Assembly: GCA_030605475.1 (NCBI GenBank)
Contig: JAUWIG010000025.1
Span: 22,636-86,635 of the forward strand
Length of the DNA stretch: 64,000 bases
DNA from: Planctomycetota bacterium
GTDB lineage: Bacteria > Planctomycetota > Phycisphaerae > Sedimentisphaerales > Anaerobacaceae
Reading direction: 5' to 3'
Part shown: positions 35,710 through 43,848 of the stretch, piece by piece
Numbering within the stretch: the stretch's first letter is position 1
How the letters are laid out: every line of letters starts with the position of its first letter
Notes under the pieces: generated by a model
What the model was told of the DNA's origin: nothing
The model's input: only the letters and a program-made list of their open reading frames with translations
The model's database searches: none
Made by a program: the position numbers and the translations under genes

Positions 35710-36696
35710 GTGGCGAAAACCGCAGCGACAAAGCCCAAGCAGGCAAAAAGCAAAAAATATATGTTGGTCCGCTACGGCCGGATGAATACGCTCGGCCTCT
35801 TCGAGCACAATGAAACCAATATACCCAAACTGCCCACTCGCGTTGTGATAAAAACCGATAGAGGCCTTGAATTAGGCAGCCTTGTGGGCCAGCTCTCCCC
35901 CTACAAGGCAGGACAATTTAAGTTAAGCGCAGACCAAATCAAAAAATATTTCGATAGCAGCAATATCGACCTCTCTGCCGACCCAGCCGGCAGATTCATC
36001 CGATACGCAACCGCCGTGGATATAAGCGAAGAAAGGCACCTCCAGAAAATCGCAAACGAAGAAATAAATTGCTGCAGACGCTTTATCAAAGAAATGAGCC
36101 TGTCAATGAAGATTGTCGACGCAGAACACATATTTGGCGGCGAGCGAGTCATATTCTACTTTATGGCTGACGCCCGAGTGGATTTTCGCGAGCTGGTAAA
36201 AAAAATCGCACACGAATACCAGACAAGAATCGAGATGCGACAGGTAGGCTCACGCGACGAAGCCAAAATACTTGGCGATGTAGAAAGCTGCGGACAACAA
36301 TGCTGCTGCCAGAGGTTCCTTAAAGCCTTAAAGCCGGTCAATATGCGAATGGCCAAAATGCAAAAGGCGACCCTCGACCCCTCGAAAATCTCCGGATATT
36401 GCGGCAGATTAAAGTGCTGCCTGCGATATGAAGACAAAACTTACACCGAGCTTAAAAAACGACTGCCAAAAAGAAACACTATGGTAAAAACCCCATATGG
36501 CGAGGGTAAAGTTGTAGATACCCAAATACTGGCACAACTTGTTATGGTCGAATACGATGAGGGAAAAAGAATCGCAATCCCCCTCGAGGAACTTGAGATA
36601 ATCTCCTCCCCGACCACCACAAATAAAAAACAAGACAGCTCCACAGAGACGAAAAGCCAAGATGATGAGGAAAAGCAAGAGCACCAATCTTTATGA
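35710..36696 (+). CDS. PSP1-domain protein, RicT/YaaT family
   Basis: About 328 residues from GTG 35710 (AGGTG 6 bp upstream); a GTG at 35701 is the alternative. Signatures of the RicT group: VVIKTDRGLELGSLVG, VDAEHIFGGERVIFYFMADA, CGQQCCCQRFLK and SGYCGRLKCCLRYE, whose cysteines bind iron-sulfur clusters in the Bacillus protein. The C-terminal 40 residues are acidic and Ser/Thr/Gln-rich. RicT acts with RicA and RicF in RNA maturation; in Gram-negatives the role is unclear. The tmk-holB-ricT order is conserved in many phyla. Confidence 0.88.
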   Translation: MAKTAATKPKQAKSKKYMLVRYGRMNTLGLFEHNETNIPKLPTRVVIKTDRGLELGSLVGQLSPYKAGQFKLSADQIKKYFDSSNIDLSADPAGRFIRYATAVDISEERHLQKIANEEINCCRRFIKEMSLSMKIVDAEHIFGGERVIFYFMADARVDFRELVKKIAHEYQTRIEMRQVGSRDEAKILGDVESCGQQCCCQRFLKALKPVNMRMAKMQKATLDPSKISGYCGRLKCCLRYEDKTYTELKKRLPKRNTMVKTPYGEGKVVDTQILAQLVMVEYDEGKRIAIPLEELEIISSPTTTNKKQDSSTETKSQDDEEKQEHQSL

Positions 36697-36745
36697 AGAC
36701 GAAACTCACTGTGGACTTAAAAAATGACTGCTAAAAAGGATAAAT

Positions 36746-38749
36746 ATGTCTCGCAAAATTGTTGTAACCTCAGCTCTACCCTATGCAAACGGCCCGATAC
36801 ACATAGGGCATCTGGTCGAATATATCCAGACTGATATCTGGGTGCGCTTTCAGAAAATGTGCGGCAACCAATGCCTTTATTTCTGCGCCGATGACGCTCA
36901 TGGCACCCCCATTATGATAAGTGCCCGCGCTGAGGCTATCAGCCCAGAAAAGCTAATTGAGCAAGTGTATAAAGAGCACAAAGTGGACTTCGATACCTTC
37001 TTCGTCGAATTCGATAATTACTACTCAACCCACTCACCTGAAAATAAACAATTTAGCGAACTGATTTTTAGTCGCCTAAACGAAGCCGGCTCAATCGTCA
37101 AACGAAACATCGAACAAGCCTACTGTGAAAATTGCAAAATGTCTCTGCCCGATAGATACATCCGAGGCACCTGCCCACGGTGCAAAGCCGAGGACCAATA
37201 TGGCGACTCCTGTGAGATATGCGGAGCAACTTATCAGTCCACCGATTTGATTAATCCCTACTGTTCAACCTGCCGAGGCACGCCCACACTGCAGAGGTCT
37301 GAACACTACTTTTTCAAACTCGCTGACTTCGATAAAAAATTAAAAGACCTTATCGCCGGGGGATATACACAAAAGTCAGTGTCAAACAAACTCGATGAAT
37401 GGTTTAAAATCGGCCTGAAGGATTGGGACATATCCCGCGACGGACCTTATTTCGGCTTCAAAATACCTGGAGAAGAAAACAAGTTCTTCTATGTTTGGCT
37501 GGATGCACCAATCGGATATATGGCCTCAGCCAAAAACTACTGTGATAAAAACAATCTCGATTTTGACAAAATTTGGAACAGCGCTGAATACGAGCTATAT
37601 CACTTCATCGGCAAGGACATTATGTACTTTCACGCGCTGTTCTGGCCCGCAATGTTAATTGGCGCCGGCTTTAAACCTGCTGACAAGCTTTTCGTTCACG
37701 GTTTCTTAACCGTAAATGGCGAAAAAATGAGCAAATCCCGCGGAACCTTTATTAAAGCAAGCACCTATCGCAAGTACCTCAACCCCGAATACCTGCGATA
37801 CTACTACGCAAGCAAACTGACTGACGGTATCGAAGATATAGATTTGAGCACGGACGATTTTATAAACAAGACCAACTCCAATTTGGTCGGCAAACTCGCA
37901 AATCTCGCTTCGCGCTCCGGCCCGATGTTGACAAAAAAGCTCAATGCCCAACTGGGGCAATTAGACGATAAAGGAAAAGAACTAATCAATAAACTTACTG
38001 CCGCAAAAGAGCAAATCATCCGGAACTATGAGAACCTTAACTATGCCGCGGTCGTGCGAATCATCATAGCTCTGGCCGACGAGGCAAACCGATATGTCGA
38101 ACAGAATCAGCCGTGGGTAACAGTGAAAAACGATTTGAAAAAAACACGAACGAGCCTCACGGCGACAATAAATGCCGTACGCATTCTCACGATTTACCTA
38201 AAGCCCATCCTGCCTAAATATGCCGAAAAGGTAGAAAAATTTCTCAATATTGATGAACCAAGTTTTGCAGATATTGATACAGTGCTGCAGAATCACAAGA
38301 TAAATGATTTTGAGCGATTAGTCGAAAGGATTGATAAAGAACAGGTGAATGCAATGATAGAAGAAAGCAAAGAGACTAAAAGTTCCGAACCGCTAACGAC
38401 AGGCCCCGCTGAGCCGGTCAAACCCGAATGCACGATTGAGGATTTTGAAAAGATTGATTTGCGAATCGCAAAAGTAGTAAAGGCCGAGCCCGTTGAAGGT
38501 GCCGACAAACTACTGCGTCTGGATTTGGATGTGGGCGGCCCGCAAAAAAGCGTTTTAGCCGCCGTAGCTCAAGCCTATAAACCCGATGAGTTGACCGGCA
38601 AAACCGTAATCTATCTGGCCAATCTAAAGCCCAGAAAGATGAGGTTTGGCCTCTCCGAAGGTATGATTCTGGCAGCCGGTACCGGCGGAAAAGACATCTT
38701 TATGCTCTCAGCCGATACCGGAGCAAAACCAGGACAAAGAGTTAGCTGA
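36746..38749 (+). CDS. metG: Methionyl-tRNA synthetase
   Basis: 667 residues. The HIGH motif is in PYANGPIHIGHL, the zinc-binding insertion is YCENCKM...CPRCKAEDQYGDSCEICG (two zinc sites' worth of cysteines), WLDAPIGYMAS is the methionine pocket, and GEKMSKSRGTF the KMSKS loop. The anticodon-binding helical domain follows; the C-terminal 110 residues (FEKIDLRIAKVVKAEPVEGA to GMILAAG) are the dimerising OB-fold tRNA-binding domain. Charges tRNA-Met. A small Minf_1886-type gene follows 9 bp downstream. Confidence 0.97.
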   Translation: MSRKIVVTSALPYANGPIHIGHLVEYIQTDIWVRFQKMCGNQCLYFCADDAHGTPIMISARAEAISPEKLIEQVYKEHKVDFDTFFVEFDNYYSTHSPENKQFSELIFSRLNEAGSIVKRNIEQAYCENCKMSLPDRYIRGTCPRCKAEDQYGDSCEICGATYQSTDLINPYCSTCRGTPTLQRSEHYFFKLADFDKKLKDLIAGGYTQKSVSNKLDEWFKIGLKDWDISRDGPYFGFKIPGEENKFFYVWLDAPIGYMASAKNYCDKNNLDFDKIWNSAEYELYHFIGKDIMYFHALFWPAMLIGAGFKPADKLFVHGFLTVNGEKMSKSRGTFIKASTYRKYLNPEYLRYYYASKLTDGIEDIDLSTDDFINKTNSNLVGKLANLASRSGPMLTKKLNAQLGQLDDKGKELINKLTAAKEQIIRNYENLNYAAVVRIIIALADEANRYVEQNQPWVTVKNDLKKTRTSLTATINAVRILTIYLKPILPKYAEKVEKFLNIDEPSFADIDTVLQNHKINDFERLVERIDKEQVNAMIEESKETKSSEPLTTGPAEPVKPECTIEDFEKIDLRIAKVVKAEPVEGADKLLRLDLDVGGPQKSVLAAVAQAYKPDELTGKTVIYLANLKPRKMRFGLSEGMILAAGTGGKDIFMLSADTGAKPGQRVS

Positions 38750-38758
38750 ACTTCAAAA

Positions 38759-39112
38759 ATGAAAAAGAAACTCGAAAAAATTGCCAGAGAAGATGGCCGA
38801 TTCAACCCCCAGGCTGTCAAATTCGTTTATGAGGGACTTGGCTACACCGCAAAGAAAATCACCGCTGAGCCAGACCATATCAAGGGCCAGACCCTTTGTG
38901 AGGGACTTAGAAGGTCAGCTCTTGAAAAATGGGGCAGATTGGCAATGTTAGTACTAAATATCTGGGGTGTCAAAACCACCCGCGATTTCGGCGAAATCGT
39001 TTATCTGATGATAAAACACAAATGGATGAGTGCTCAGCCAACTGATTCAATAGACGATTTCAACAATATTTACGATTTCAAAACCGTCTTCAAAGACCAA
39101 TTCAAATTCTAA
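38759..39112 (+). CDS. Minf_1886-type conserved protein
   Basis: 117 residues: REDGRFNPQAVKFVYEGLGY, HIKGQTLCEGLRRSALEKWG, MLVLNIWGVKTTRDFGEIVY and LMIKHKWMS. This matches, from memory, a small family (TIGR04138) restricted largely to planctomycetes and verrucomicrobia, function unknown; GRF.P.AY.FV..GL and the GF..A..VL..WG..T..DFG..VY pattern are its core. Its presence supports the phylum assignment. It is in an operon-like position after metG. Confidence 0.85.
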   Translation: MKKKLEKIAREDGRFNPQAVKFVYEGLGYTAKKITAEPDHIKGQTLCEGLRRSALEKWGRLAMLVLNIWGVKTTRDFGEIVYLMIKHKWMSAQPTDSIDDFNNIYDFKTVFKDQFKF

Positions 39113-39167
39113 AACGCCCAAATTTAAGGCTGGGCAAATTAACCCCAAAAAGTATCCAGATGCGGGA

Positions 39168-39494
39168 TTATTCTACCGCATGGGTTTGTTCTTCTTTTTC
39201 CCCAAACTGTGCAAGCGATTGTGGTTCAGCTACTCTGCGATAGCCTAATGCCTTTATCACCTCAAGGACCTCGGTCCAGGTCGGAAAGGGTCTTGCATTT
39301 TTTCTTTTATACTCTTCAATAGCCATAAGAAATTCAAATTGTTCGCCTGACATTTGGCCTTCTTCAGCGGATTTTCGCTCATCGCTTCTGCGTCTGCCGC
39401 GACCGCGCCGGCGGTCCAGCCCCAAACGCCTGTCAACGACATTTTGCCTGCGGTCTTCGCCGCTCCGACGCTCTATTAAGTGTTGTTCATCCAT
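39168..39494 (-). CDS. Hypothetical protein with ERRSGEDRR motif
   Basis: 108 residues. The N-terminal 40 residues are highly basic ([20 protein letters not shown] followed by RRRGRGRRR), the repeated RR..D pattern seen before many bacterial signalling or regulatory domains. The C-terminal part [20 protein letters not shown] is a short helical unit, unidentified. Convergent with the Minf_1886-type gene. Confidence 0.6.
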   Translation of the reverse strand: MDEQHLIERRSGEDRRQNVVDRRLGLDRRRGRGRRRSDERKSAEEGQMSGEQFEFLMAIEEYKRKNARPFPTWTEVLEVIKALGYRRVAEPQSLAQFGEKEEQTHAVE

Positions 39495-39555
39495 TTTCGT
39501 ATCTCGTATTTCGTGAAGCGTATCTCGTATCTTACTTCACGCTTTGTGCTCAAGA

Positions 39556-39879
39556 TTAAAGGTCATCCTCGAAAAGGTCGCTATCGAAATCATAGTCATC
39601 TTCGTTTTCTTCCGGTGCAAAATCATAAAAATCATCATAGGCATCCTGAGACTCGATTACTACGTGCGCTTCATCAATAAAATCTTCGGGAACCATTACA
39701 GCAATGCTTCCACTATCCGTTGACTGTTCGCGTTGCTCTTTGATGACAGCAGGGATATTATCGGTTTTCAGTAGAGCTTCATAGTCTCTGGCCTGTTCCA
39801 GGTCCCTGGCAAAAGTAACGACAACAAACTCCTGCGGTTCGGCCTGCGATTTTTGAGTTTTTTTGGGACGTTTTGCCAT
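39556..39879 (-). CDS. DUF2007-like small protein
   Basis: 107 residues. EFVVVTFARDLEQARDYEAL followed by LKTDNIPAVIKEQ and IAVMVPEDFIDEAHVVIES has the pattern of DUF2007 (putative signal-transducing, one ferredoxin-like unit). A lysine-rich N-terminus and a very acidic C-terminal tail (ENEDDYDFDSDLFEDDL) flank it. Between it and the 39168 gene lie CGTATTTCGTGAAGCG-type repeat words. Confidence 0.65.
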   Translation of the reverse strand: MAKRPKKTQKSQAEPQEFVVVTFARDLEQARDYEALLKTDNIPAVIKEQREQSTDSGSIAVMVPEDFIDEAHVVIESQDAYDDFYDFAPEENEDDYDFDSDLFEDDL

Positions 39880-40283
39880 TTTTGTCTCTCCGAAACAAAC
39901 CCAATATCGTATTGTGTCTTGCGTTCTTCTCTTTTTTCACAACATGCATCACGCTCCACGCATGACGGAAATACCATTCGTCCAAATATTTTCGTCAAAA
40001 TAAGCCATCTAAATTACTAAAAATCATAGCCCTGTAAGAAAAAACGTGATTTATCGACTGGATTTCCGTAAGCACTTTTTGCCTATCGGCGCTATAACTT
40101 CAAAAATTTAGCATCTGGGCGTATTTTTTTGTTGCAAACCCCGGCGGGTTTCTGTAATAACAACGCTCGTGAGTTTCTATTTTGCGATTTATCGCAAAAC
40201 GTGGTCCACAACAGCGTGCCAGCCTCAAGGATTTGGGGTTAGAGTGTATAGAATTTTACTTTTTAACATGGAGGATTCTTAGA
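39880..40283. other. Intergenic region upstream of the histone gene
   Basis: About 400 bp with no supported gene. It holds CGTATTGTG/GCATCACGC-type words near 39905-39965 and an AT-rich part. AACATGGAGGATTCTTAGA gives the ribosome-binding site of the histone gene. Confidence 0.4.
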
Positions 40284-40469
40284 ATGGCAAAGAAAAGAGA
40301 GTCTTTGATTGTAGCCAGCAAAGTTAAAGCCTACATCAAGAGCAAAAAGATGATGACCTCATCCGAAGCGCTCGGAGCAATCAGCGATAAGGTCTATTGT
40401 ATGCTTGATGACGCCATTGCCCGAACCAAGGGCAACCGTCGCAGCACAGTCAAGGCACAGGACCTCTAA
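40284..40469 (+). CDS. Bacterial histone, single histone-fold protein of 61 residues
   Basis: Start at 40284 is set by GGAGG 9 bp upstream. ESLIVASKVKAYIKSKKM (helix 1 and loop), TSSEALGAISDKVYCMLDDA and IARTKGN (long helix 2) and RRSTVKAQDL (loop 2 with the RxT pair, then a short helix 3) reproduce the histone fold; GRKTIKAEDI is the matching part of archaeal HMfB. Proteins of this size and layout are known in bacteria such as Bdellovibrio (Bd0055), where they coat DNA. Helix 3 is very short, as in that group. It stands alone on the plus strand; a palindromic-element end lies 25 bp downstream. Confidence 0.85.
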   Translation: MAKKRESLIVASKVKAYIKSKKMMTSSEALGAISDKVYCMLDDAIARTKGNRRSTVKAQDL

Positions 40470-40493
40470 CCTGATTAGCCCCTTGGTATTTTA

Positions 40494-40505
40494 CTTCTAA
40501 CGGGG
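40494..40505. repeat. Lone right end of a type-1 palindromic element
   Basis: CTTCTAACGGGG follows the histone stop codon by 24 bp. No matching left end is present; the upstream GATTAGCCCC is at best a degenerate trace. Confidence 0.5.
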
Positions 40506-40565
40506 TTATGCGCCAGCATCTTTTGGGTGCACATCTTACGTTTGCGGCAATTATTAAAGTAAGCC

Positions 40566-40679
40566 GTCCCGCACCAATTGAGCTTAGGCTCGCGCTTGGG
40601 TTCTCATTCTGCGAGGACCCCAAACGCAGTAGATTGCGTTTGGGAACCCGCAAAATGGGGCCCCTAATTGGTGCGGGAC
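40566..40679. repeat. Perfect 14-bp inverted repeat enclosing a type-2 palindrome
   Basis: GTCCCGCACCAATT (40566-40579) and AATTGGTGCGGGAC (40666-40679) are exact reverse complements. Inside are CCCAAACGCA and TGCGTTTGGG as a 10-bp perfect hairpin, bracketed by GGGTTCTCATTCTGCGAGG and CCCGCAAAATGGGGCCCC. The inner part resembles 1146-1234; the outer arms recur at 47756-47789. The 40470-41090 gap otherwise holds nothing I can support. Confidence 0.75.
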
Positions 40680-41090
40680 AGCTTTTTTTCAATTAACCAT
40701 TCAAGAATTTCTTAATCACTGCATATTTCAATCTATCAGCTGTTATTAGTTATCAGTCCTTGGCTGTTTGTGGAGAGAGCTATTGTTCACAATCACCGGC
40801 TAATAACAAATGCTGGCTATAGACCGGTAAAATCCGGCTTATCAGCACCAAATTTCACATTTTTTGGAAAATTTACTGAACTTAATTCCCTCAAAATCCC
40901 GATTTATATAATGGGAATTAGCGCAAATACGATATTTTTGCCAGCCTGAAATCAAGATTGTATGATTTTTTGCCGATAAGAGTACTTATTACCGGCAAGG
41001 TACAATTGGGCTGCGCAACGAAAACCAAAAGATGTTGTTGTAAGCTCTTGTTTAGGGAATGGTTATGACAATGAACCCACGGGGAACGCT

Positions 41091-42401
41091 ATGAGGGTCT
41101 TGATGTTAGGCTGGGAATTTCCGCCGTTCATCAGTGGGGGGCTGGGTACGGCCTGCTACGGACTTACCAGAGCGATGGACCAGCTCGGTGTAAAAGTAAC
41201 GTTTGTTTTGCCAACAATGGTTGATAATAGATATGCCACCCATGTGAAGCTGTTAACCCCAAGTTCCCAATCGCGTCAGGCCGGTGTAGCATTTTCCAAG
41301 CTCAATAAGCTAAAAAACGTAACATTTCGCACAATCAGCTCACCGTTACAGCCGTATTCAACTCCAGACGTTTACCAGCGACAATTCGAAGAAGCTCTGA
41401 GACAAAAGCAAAAAATGCACGGTGGCAACATCAATTTAACCAGCCAGTCTATTGGCGGAATAGACTACAGTGGTGATATGTACGCTGAGGTCCACCGTTA
41501 TGCTGCAATTGTTGCCGAATTAGCTGAGAATGAGCAGTTTGACGTCATTCACGCCCATGACTGGATGACCTATCCTGCGGGAATTGTGGTAGCGGCGATG
41601 AGTGGAAAACCGTTGATTGTACACATACATTCGACAGAATTTGACCGCAGCGGTGAGAACGTCAACCAGATGATTTACGACGTTGAGCGAGAGGGTATGC
41701 ACAGGGCAGATAAAATAATTGCTGTTAGCTATTTTACACATAATATCATAATCAACCGATACGGTATTAGCGGTGAGAAAATTGAAGTAGTGCATAATGG
41801 CGCCGAACACAACGGCAATTGGTCCTTACCCGAAAGCAATATCAGCAAAGATGAGAAAATCGTTTTGTTCTTAGGCCGAATTACAATGCAAAAAGGACCG
41901 GAGTATTTCCTTGGAGCAGCCAAAAAGGTTCTTGAGGTTATGGATAACGTCAAATTTGTTATGGCCGGCTCCGGCAATTTGATGAGTAAGGCAGTTGAAA
42001 TGGCCGCAGAACTCGGTATCGGACACAAGGTGCTCTTCACGGGCTTTTTGCATGGTGAAGACGTGCAAAAGATATACAGAATGGCTGATTTGTACGTGAT
42101 GCCCTCAGTATCAGAGCCGTTTGGCATTGCGCCTCTGGAGGCGCTGCATAATGATGTGCCTGTCATAATAAGCAAGCAAAGTGGCGTATCGGAAGTTCTC
42201 AAGCACGCTCTGAAAGTTGACTTTTGGGATATCAACGAGATTGCTAACAAAATTATAGCTGTACTGAAATATCCGCCGTTGAAGATAACGCTGCAAAACC
42301 ACGGCAACTTTGAGGCGAGAAGGCTGCGATGGAAAGACTCAGCCGAAAAGTGTCTGAAAATTTACGAAGAAACACTGGAAGAAACACTGGTTGCGGTTTA
42401 A
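41091..42401 (+). CDS. Glycogen-synthase-like glycosyltransferase
   Basis: 436 residues. MRVLMLGWEFPPFISGGLGT is the N-terminal donor loop (the GGLG form of the KxGG motif), DVIHAHDWMTYPAGIVVA, VSYFTHNIIINRYGI, IVLFLGRITMQKGPEYFLGA, and MADLYVMPSVSEPFGIAPLE with E-x7-E catalytic motif. This is a GT4-family enzyme of the type often paired with GH57 genes, probably elongating an alpha-glucan or maltooligosaccharide from a nucleotide sugar. It precedes the GH57 and debranching genes on the same strand. Confidence 0.87.
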   Translation: MRVLMLGWEFPPFISGGLGTACYGLTRAMDQLGVKVTFVLPTMVDNRYATHVKLLTPSSQSRQAGVAFSKLNKLKNVTFRTISSPLQPYSTPDVYQRQFEEALRQKQKMHGGNINLTSQSIGGIDYSGDMYAEVHRYAAIVAELAENEQFDVIHAHDWMTYPAGIVVAAMSGKPLIVHIHSTEFDRSGENVNQMIYDVEREGMHRADKIIAVSYFTHNIIINRYGISGEKIEVVHNGAEHNGNWSLPESNISKDEKIVLFLGRITMQKGPEYFLGAAKKVLEVMDNVKFVMAGSGNLMSKAVEMAAELGIGHKVLFTGFLHGEDVQKIYRMADLYVMPSVSEPFGIAPLEALHNDVPVIISKQSGVSEVLKHALKVDFWDINEIANKIIAVLKYPPLKITLQNHGNFEARRLRWKDSAEKCLKIYEETLEETLVAV

Positions 42402-42460
42402 TAAGCGCACATCGTGAAGCGTGAACCGTGAATCGAGACACGAACCACGGAATACGAGAT

Positions 42461-43774
42461 ATGGCTTCGGTATGTTTCTATTTTCAAGTGCATCAGCCCC
42501 TGCGATTGAGGCACTATACGATATTCGACAAAAACGACCAATATTTTGACGATTATAAAAACGCTTCCATCTGCAGGAAAGTGGCAAATAAATGTTATCT
42601 TCCTGCCAATCGTTTGCTTCTGGATATAATAAGGAGATATGAGGGCAGATTTAAGATAGCATACAGCATAACCGGCATACTACTGGAGCAATTCCTTTCG
42701 TATTCACCGGAAGTTATGAGCACTTTTGACGCTCTGGCGGAAACCGGCTGCGTGGAGTTTTTGGCTGAAACGTATTATCACAGTTTAAGTTTTTTATACT
42801 CACGCGATGAATTCGTAGAGCAGGTGAACAAACACATCGAAACTATCGAATATCTTTTTGGTCAAAAGCCACGTGTATTCAGAAACACAGAGTTGATATA
42901 CAATAATGATTTGGCTGCCCTTGTCGAGTCAATGGGCAACTTCGATGCAATAATGACCGAGGGTGCAGACCACATCCTTGGCTTTAGAAGCCCCAACTTC
43001 GTCTATCAGCCTAAGGGCTGTGACAAGCTAAAGCTTCTGCTGAAAAACTATTCCCTCAGTGATGATATTGCCTTTAGGTTTTCCAACCGTGACTGGTCAC
43101 AGTGGCCTTTGACAGCAGAAAAATTCGCCCGATGGATAACCGATGTTAACGGCAATGGTAACGTGGTCAACCTGTTTATGGATTATGAGACATTCGGTGA
43201 ACACCAATGGAAAGATACAGGCATATTCAATTTTATGCGCCACTTGCCGGAACATATCCTAAAGCATCCTGACAACGACTTCAAGACCCCCAGCGAGATA
43301 GTTCTATCTTATGAACCTGTTGACACGGTTGATGTACCGCATCTGATAAGTTGGGCCGACACCGAAAGAGACCTTTCCGCCTGGCTTGGAAACGCAATGC
43401 AATCCAATGCCATTCATGAGCTTTATCGACTTGAGAAGAAAGTTAAGAAAGCCGGCGACAAAAAAATCATCACAGACTGGCGAAAATTACAGATATCGGA
43501 CCACTTTTACTATATGTGTACTAAATACTTTGCCGACGGCGATGTACATAAATACTTTAATCCGTACGATTCACCTTATGACTCTTATATAAACTTTATG
43601 AATGTGCTGAACAATCTTCATAATCGCTGTTCCAGGCAGGCCCCGTTAGATGCAAATGATGTCCCAGGTAAAGCTCTAACGGGCAAAAACTGTCTAACGG
43701 GGCAGGCAACCGGGGCTGCATTTTGTGACCTTTCGCAAAATAAAAACCCACCCGATTTGCAGACGGTAAATTAG
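42461..43774 (+). CDS. Glycoside hydrolase family 57 (alpha-amylase type)
   Basis: 437 residues from the ATG at 42461. VCFYFQVHQPLRLRHY, FKIAYSITGILLEQFL, VEFLAETYYHSLSFLYSRDE (YHS), FRNTELIYNNDLAALVESMG (the E of the nucleophile region), and FMDYETFGEHQWKDTGIFNF are GH57 signatures. It acts on alpha-1,4-glucan in the cytoplasm. From residue 394 the reading frame is a palindromic element plus an unrelated tail (LDANDVPGK...LTG, then AFCDLSQNKNPPDLQ), so the native C-terminus has been altered. Between the GT4 and the debranching genes. Confidence 0.87.
   Translation: MASVCFYFQVHQPLRLRHYTIFDKNDQYFDDYKNASICRKVANKCYLPANRLLLDIIRRYEGRFKIAYSITGILLEQFLSYSPEVMSTFDALAETGCVEFLAETYYHSLSFLYSRDEFVEQVNKHIETIEYLFGQKPRVFRNTELIYNNDLAALVESMGNFDAIMTEGADHILGFRSPNFVYQPKGCDKLKLLLKNYSLSDDIAFRFSNRDWSQWPLTAEKFARWITDVNGNGNVVNLFMDYETFGEHQWKDTGIFNFMRHLPEHILKHPDNDFKTPSEIVLSYEPVDTVDVPHLISWADTERDLSAWLGNAMQSNAIHELYRLEKKVKKAGDKKIITDWRKLQISDHFYYMCTKYFADGDVHKYFNPYDSPYDSYINFMNVLNNLHNRCSRQAPLDANDVPGKALTGKNCLTGQATGAAFCDLSQNKNPPDLQTVN
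43641..43702. repeat. Type-1 palindromic element at the 3' end of the GH57 gene (62 bp)
   Basis: CCCCGTTAGA and TCTAACGGGG form the ends; CAGG lies directly on both sides (43637-43640 and 43703-43706). 62 + 4 = 66 bp, 22 codons, in frame. A further inner CTCTAACGGG lies at 43675-43684. Confidence 0.88.
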
Positions 43775-43848
43775 ACGCCCTGCGAATTCGTCGCACGTCG
43801 TGCGTCGACCGCAATACGATATACGCAATACAAGATTGGAGTAGAGTT

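Noticed and set aside
40182..40283. Longer start for the histone gene
   Set aside because: The upstream codons precede a clear GGAGG and are not histone-like; the ATG at 40284 is well placed.
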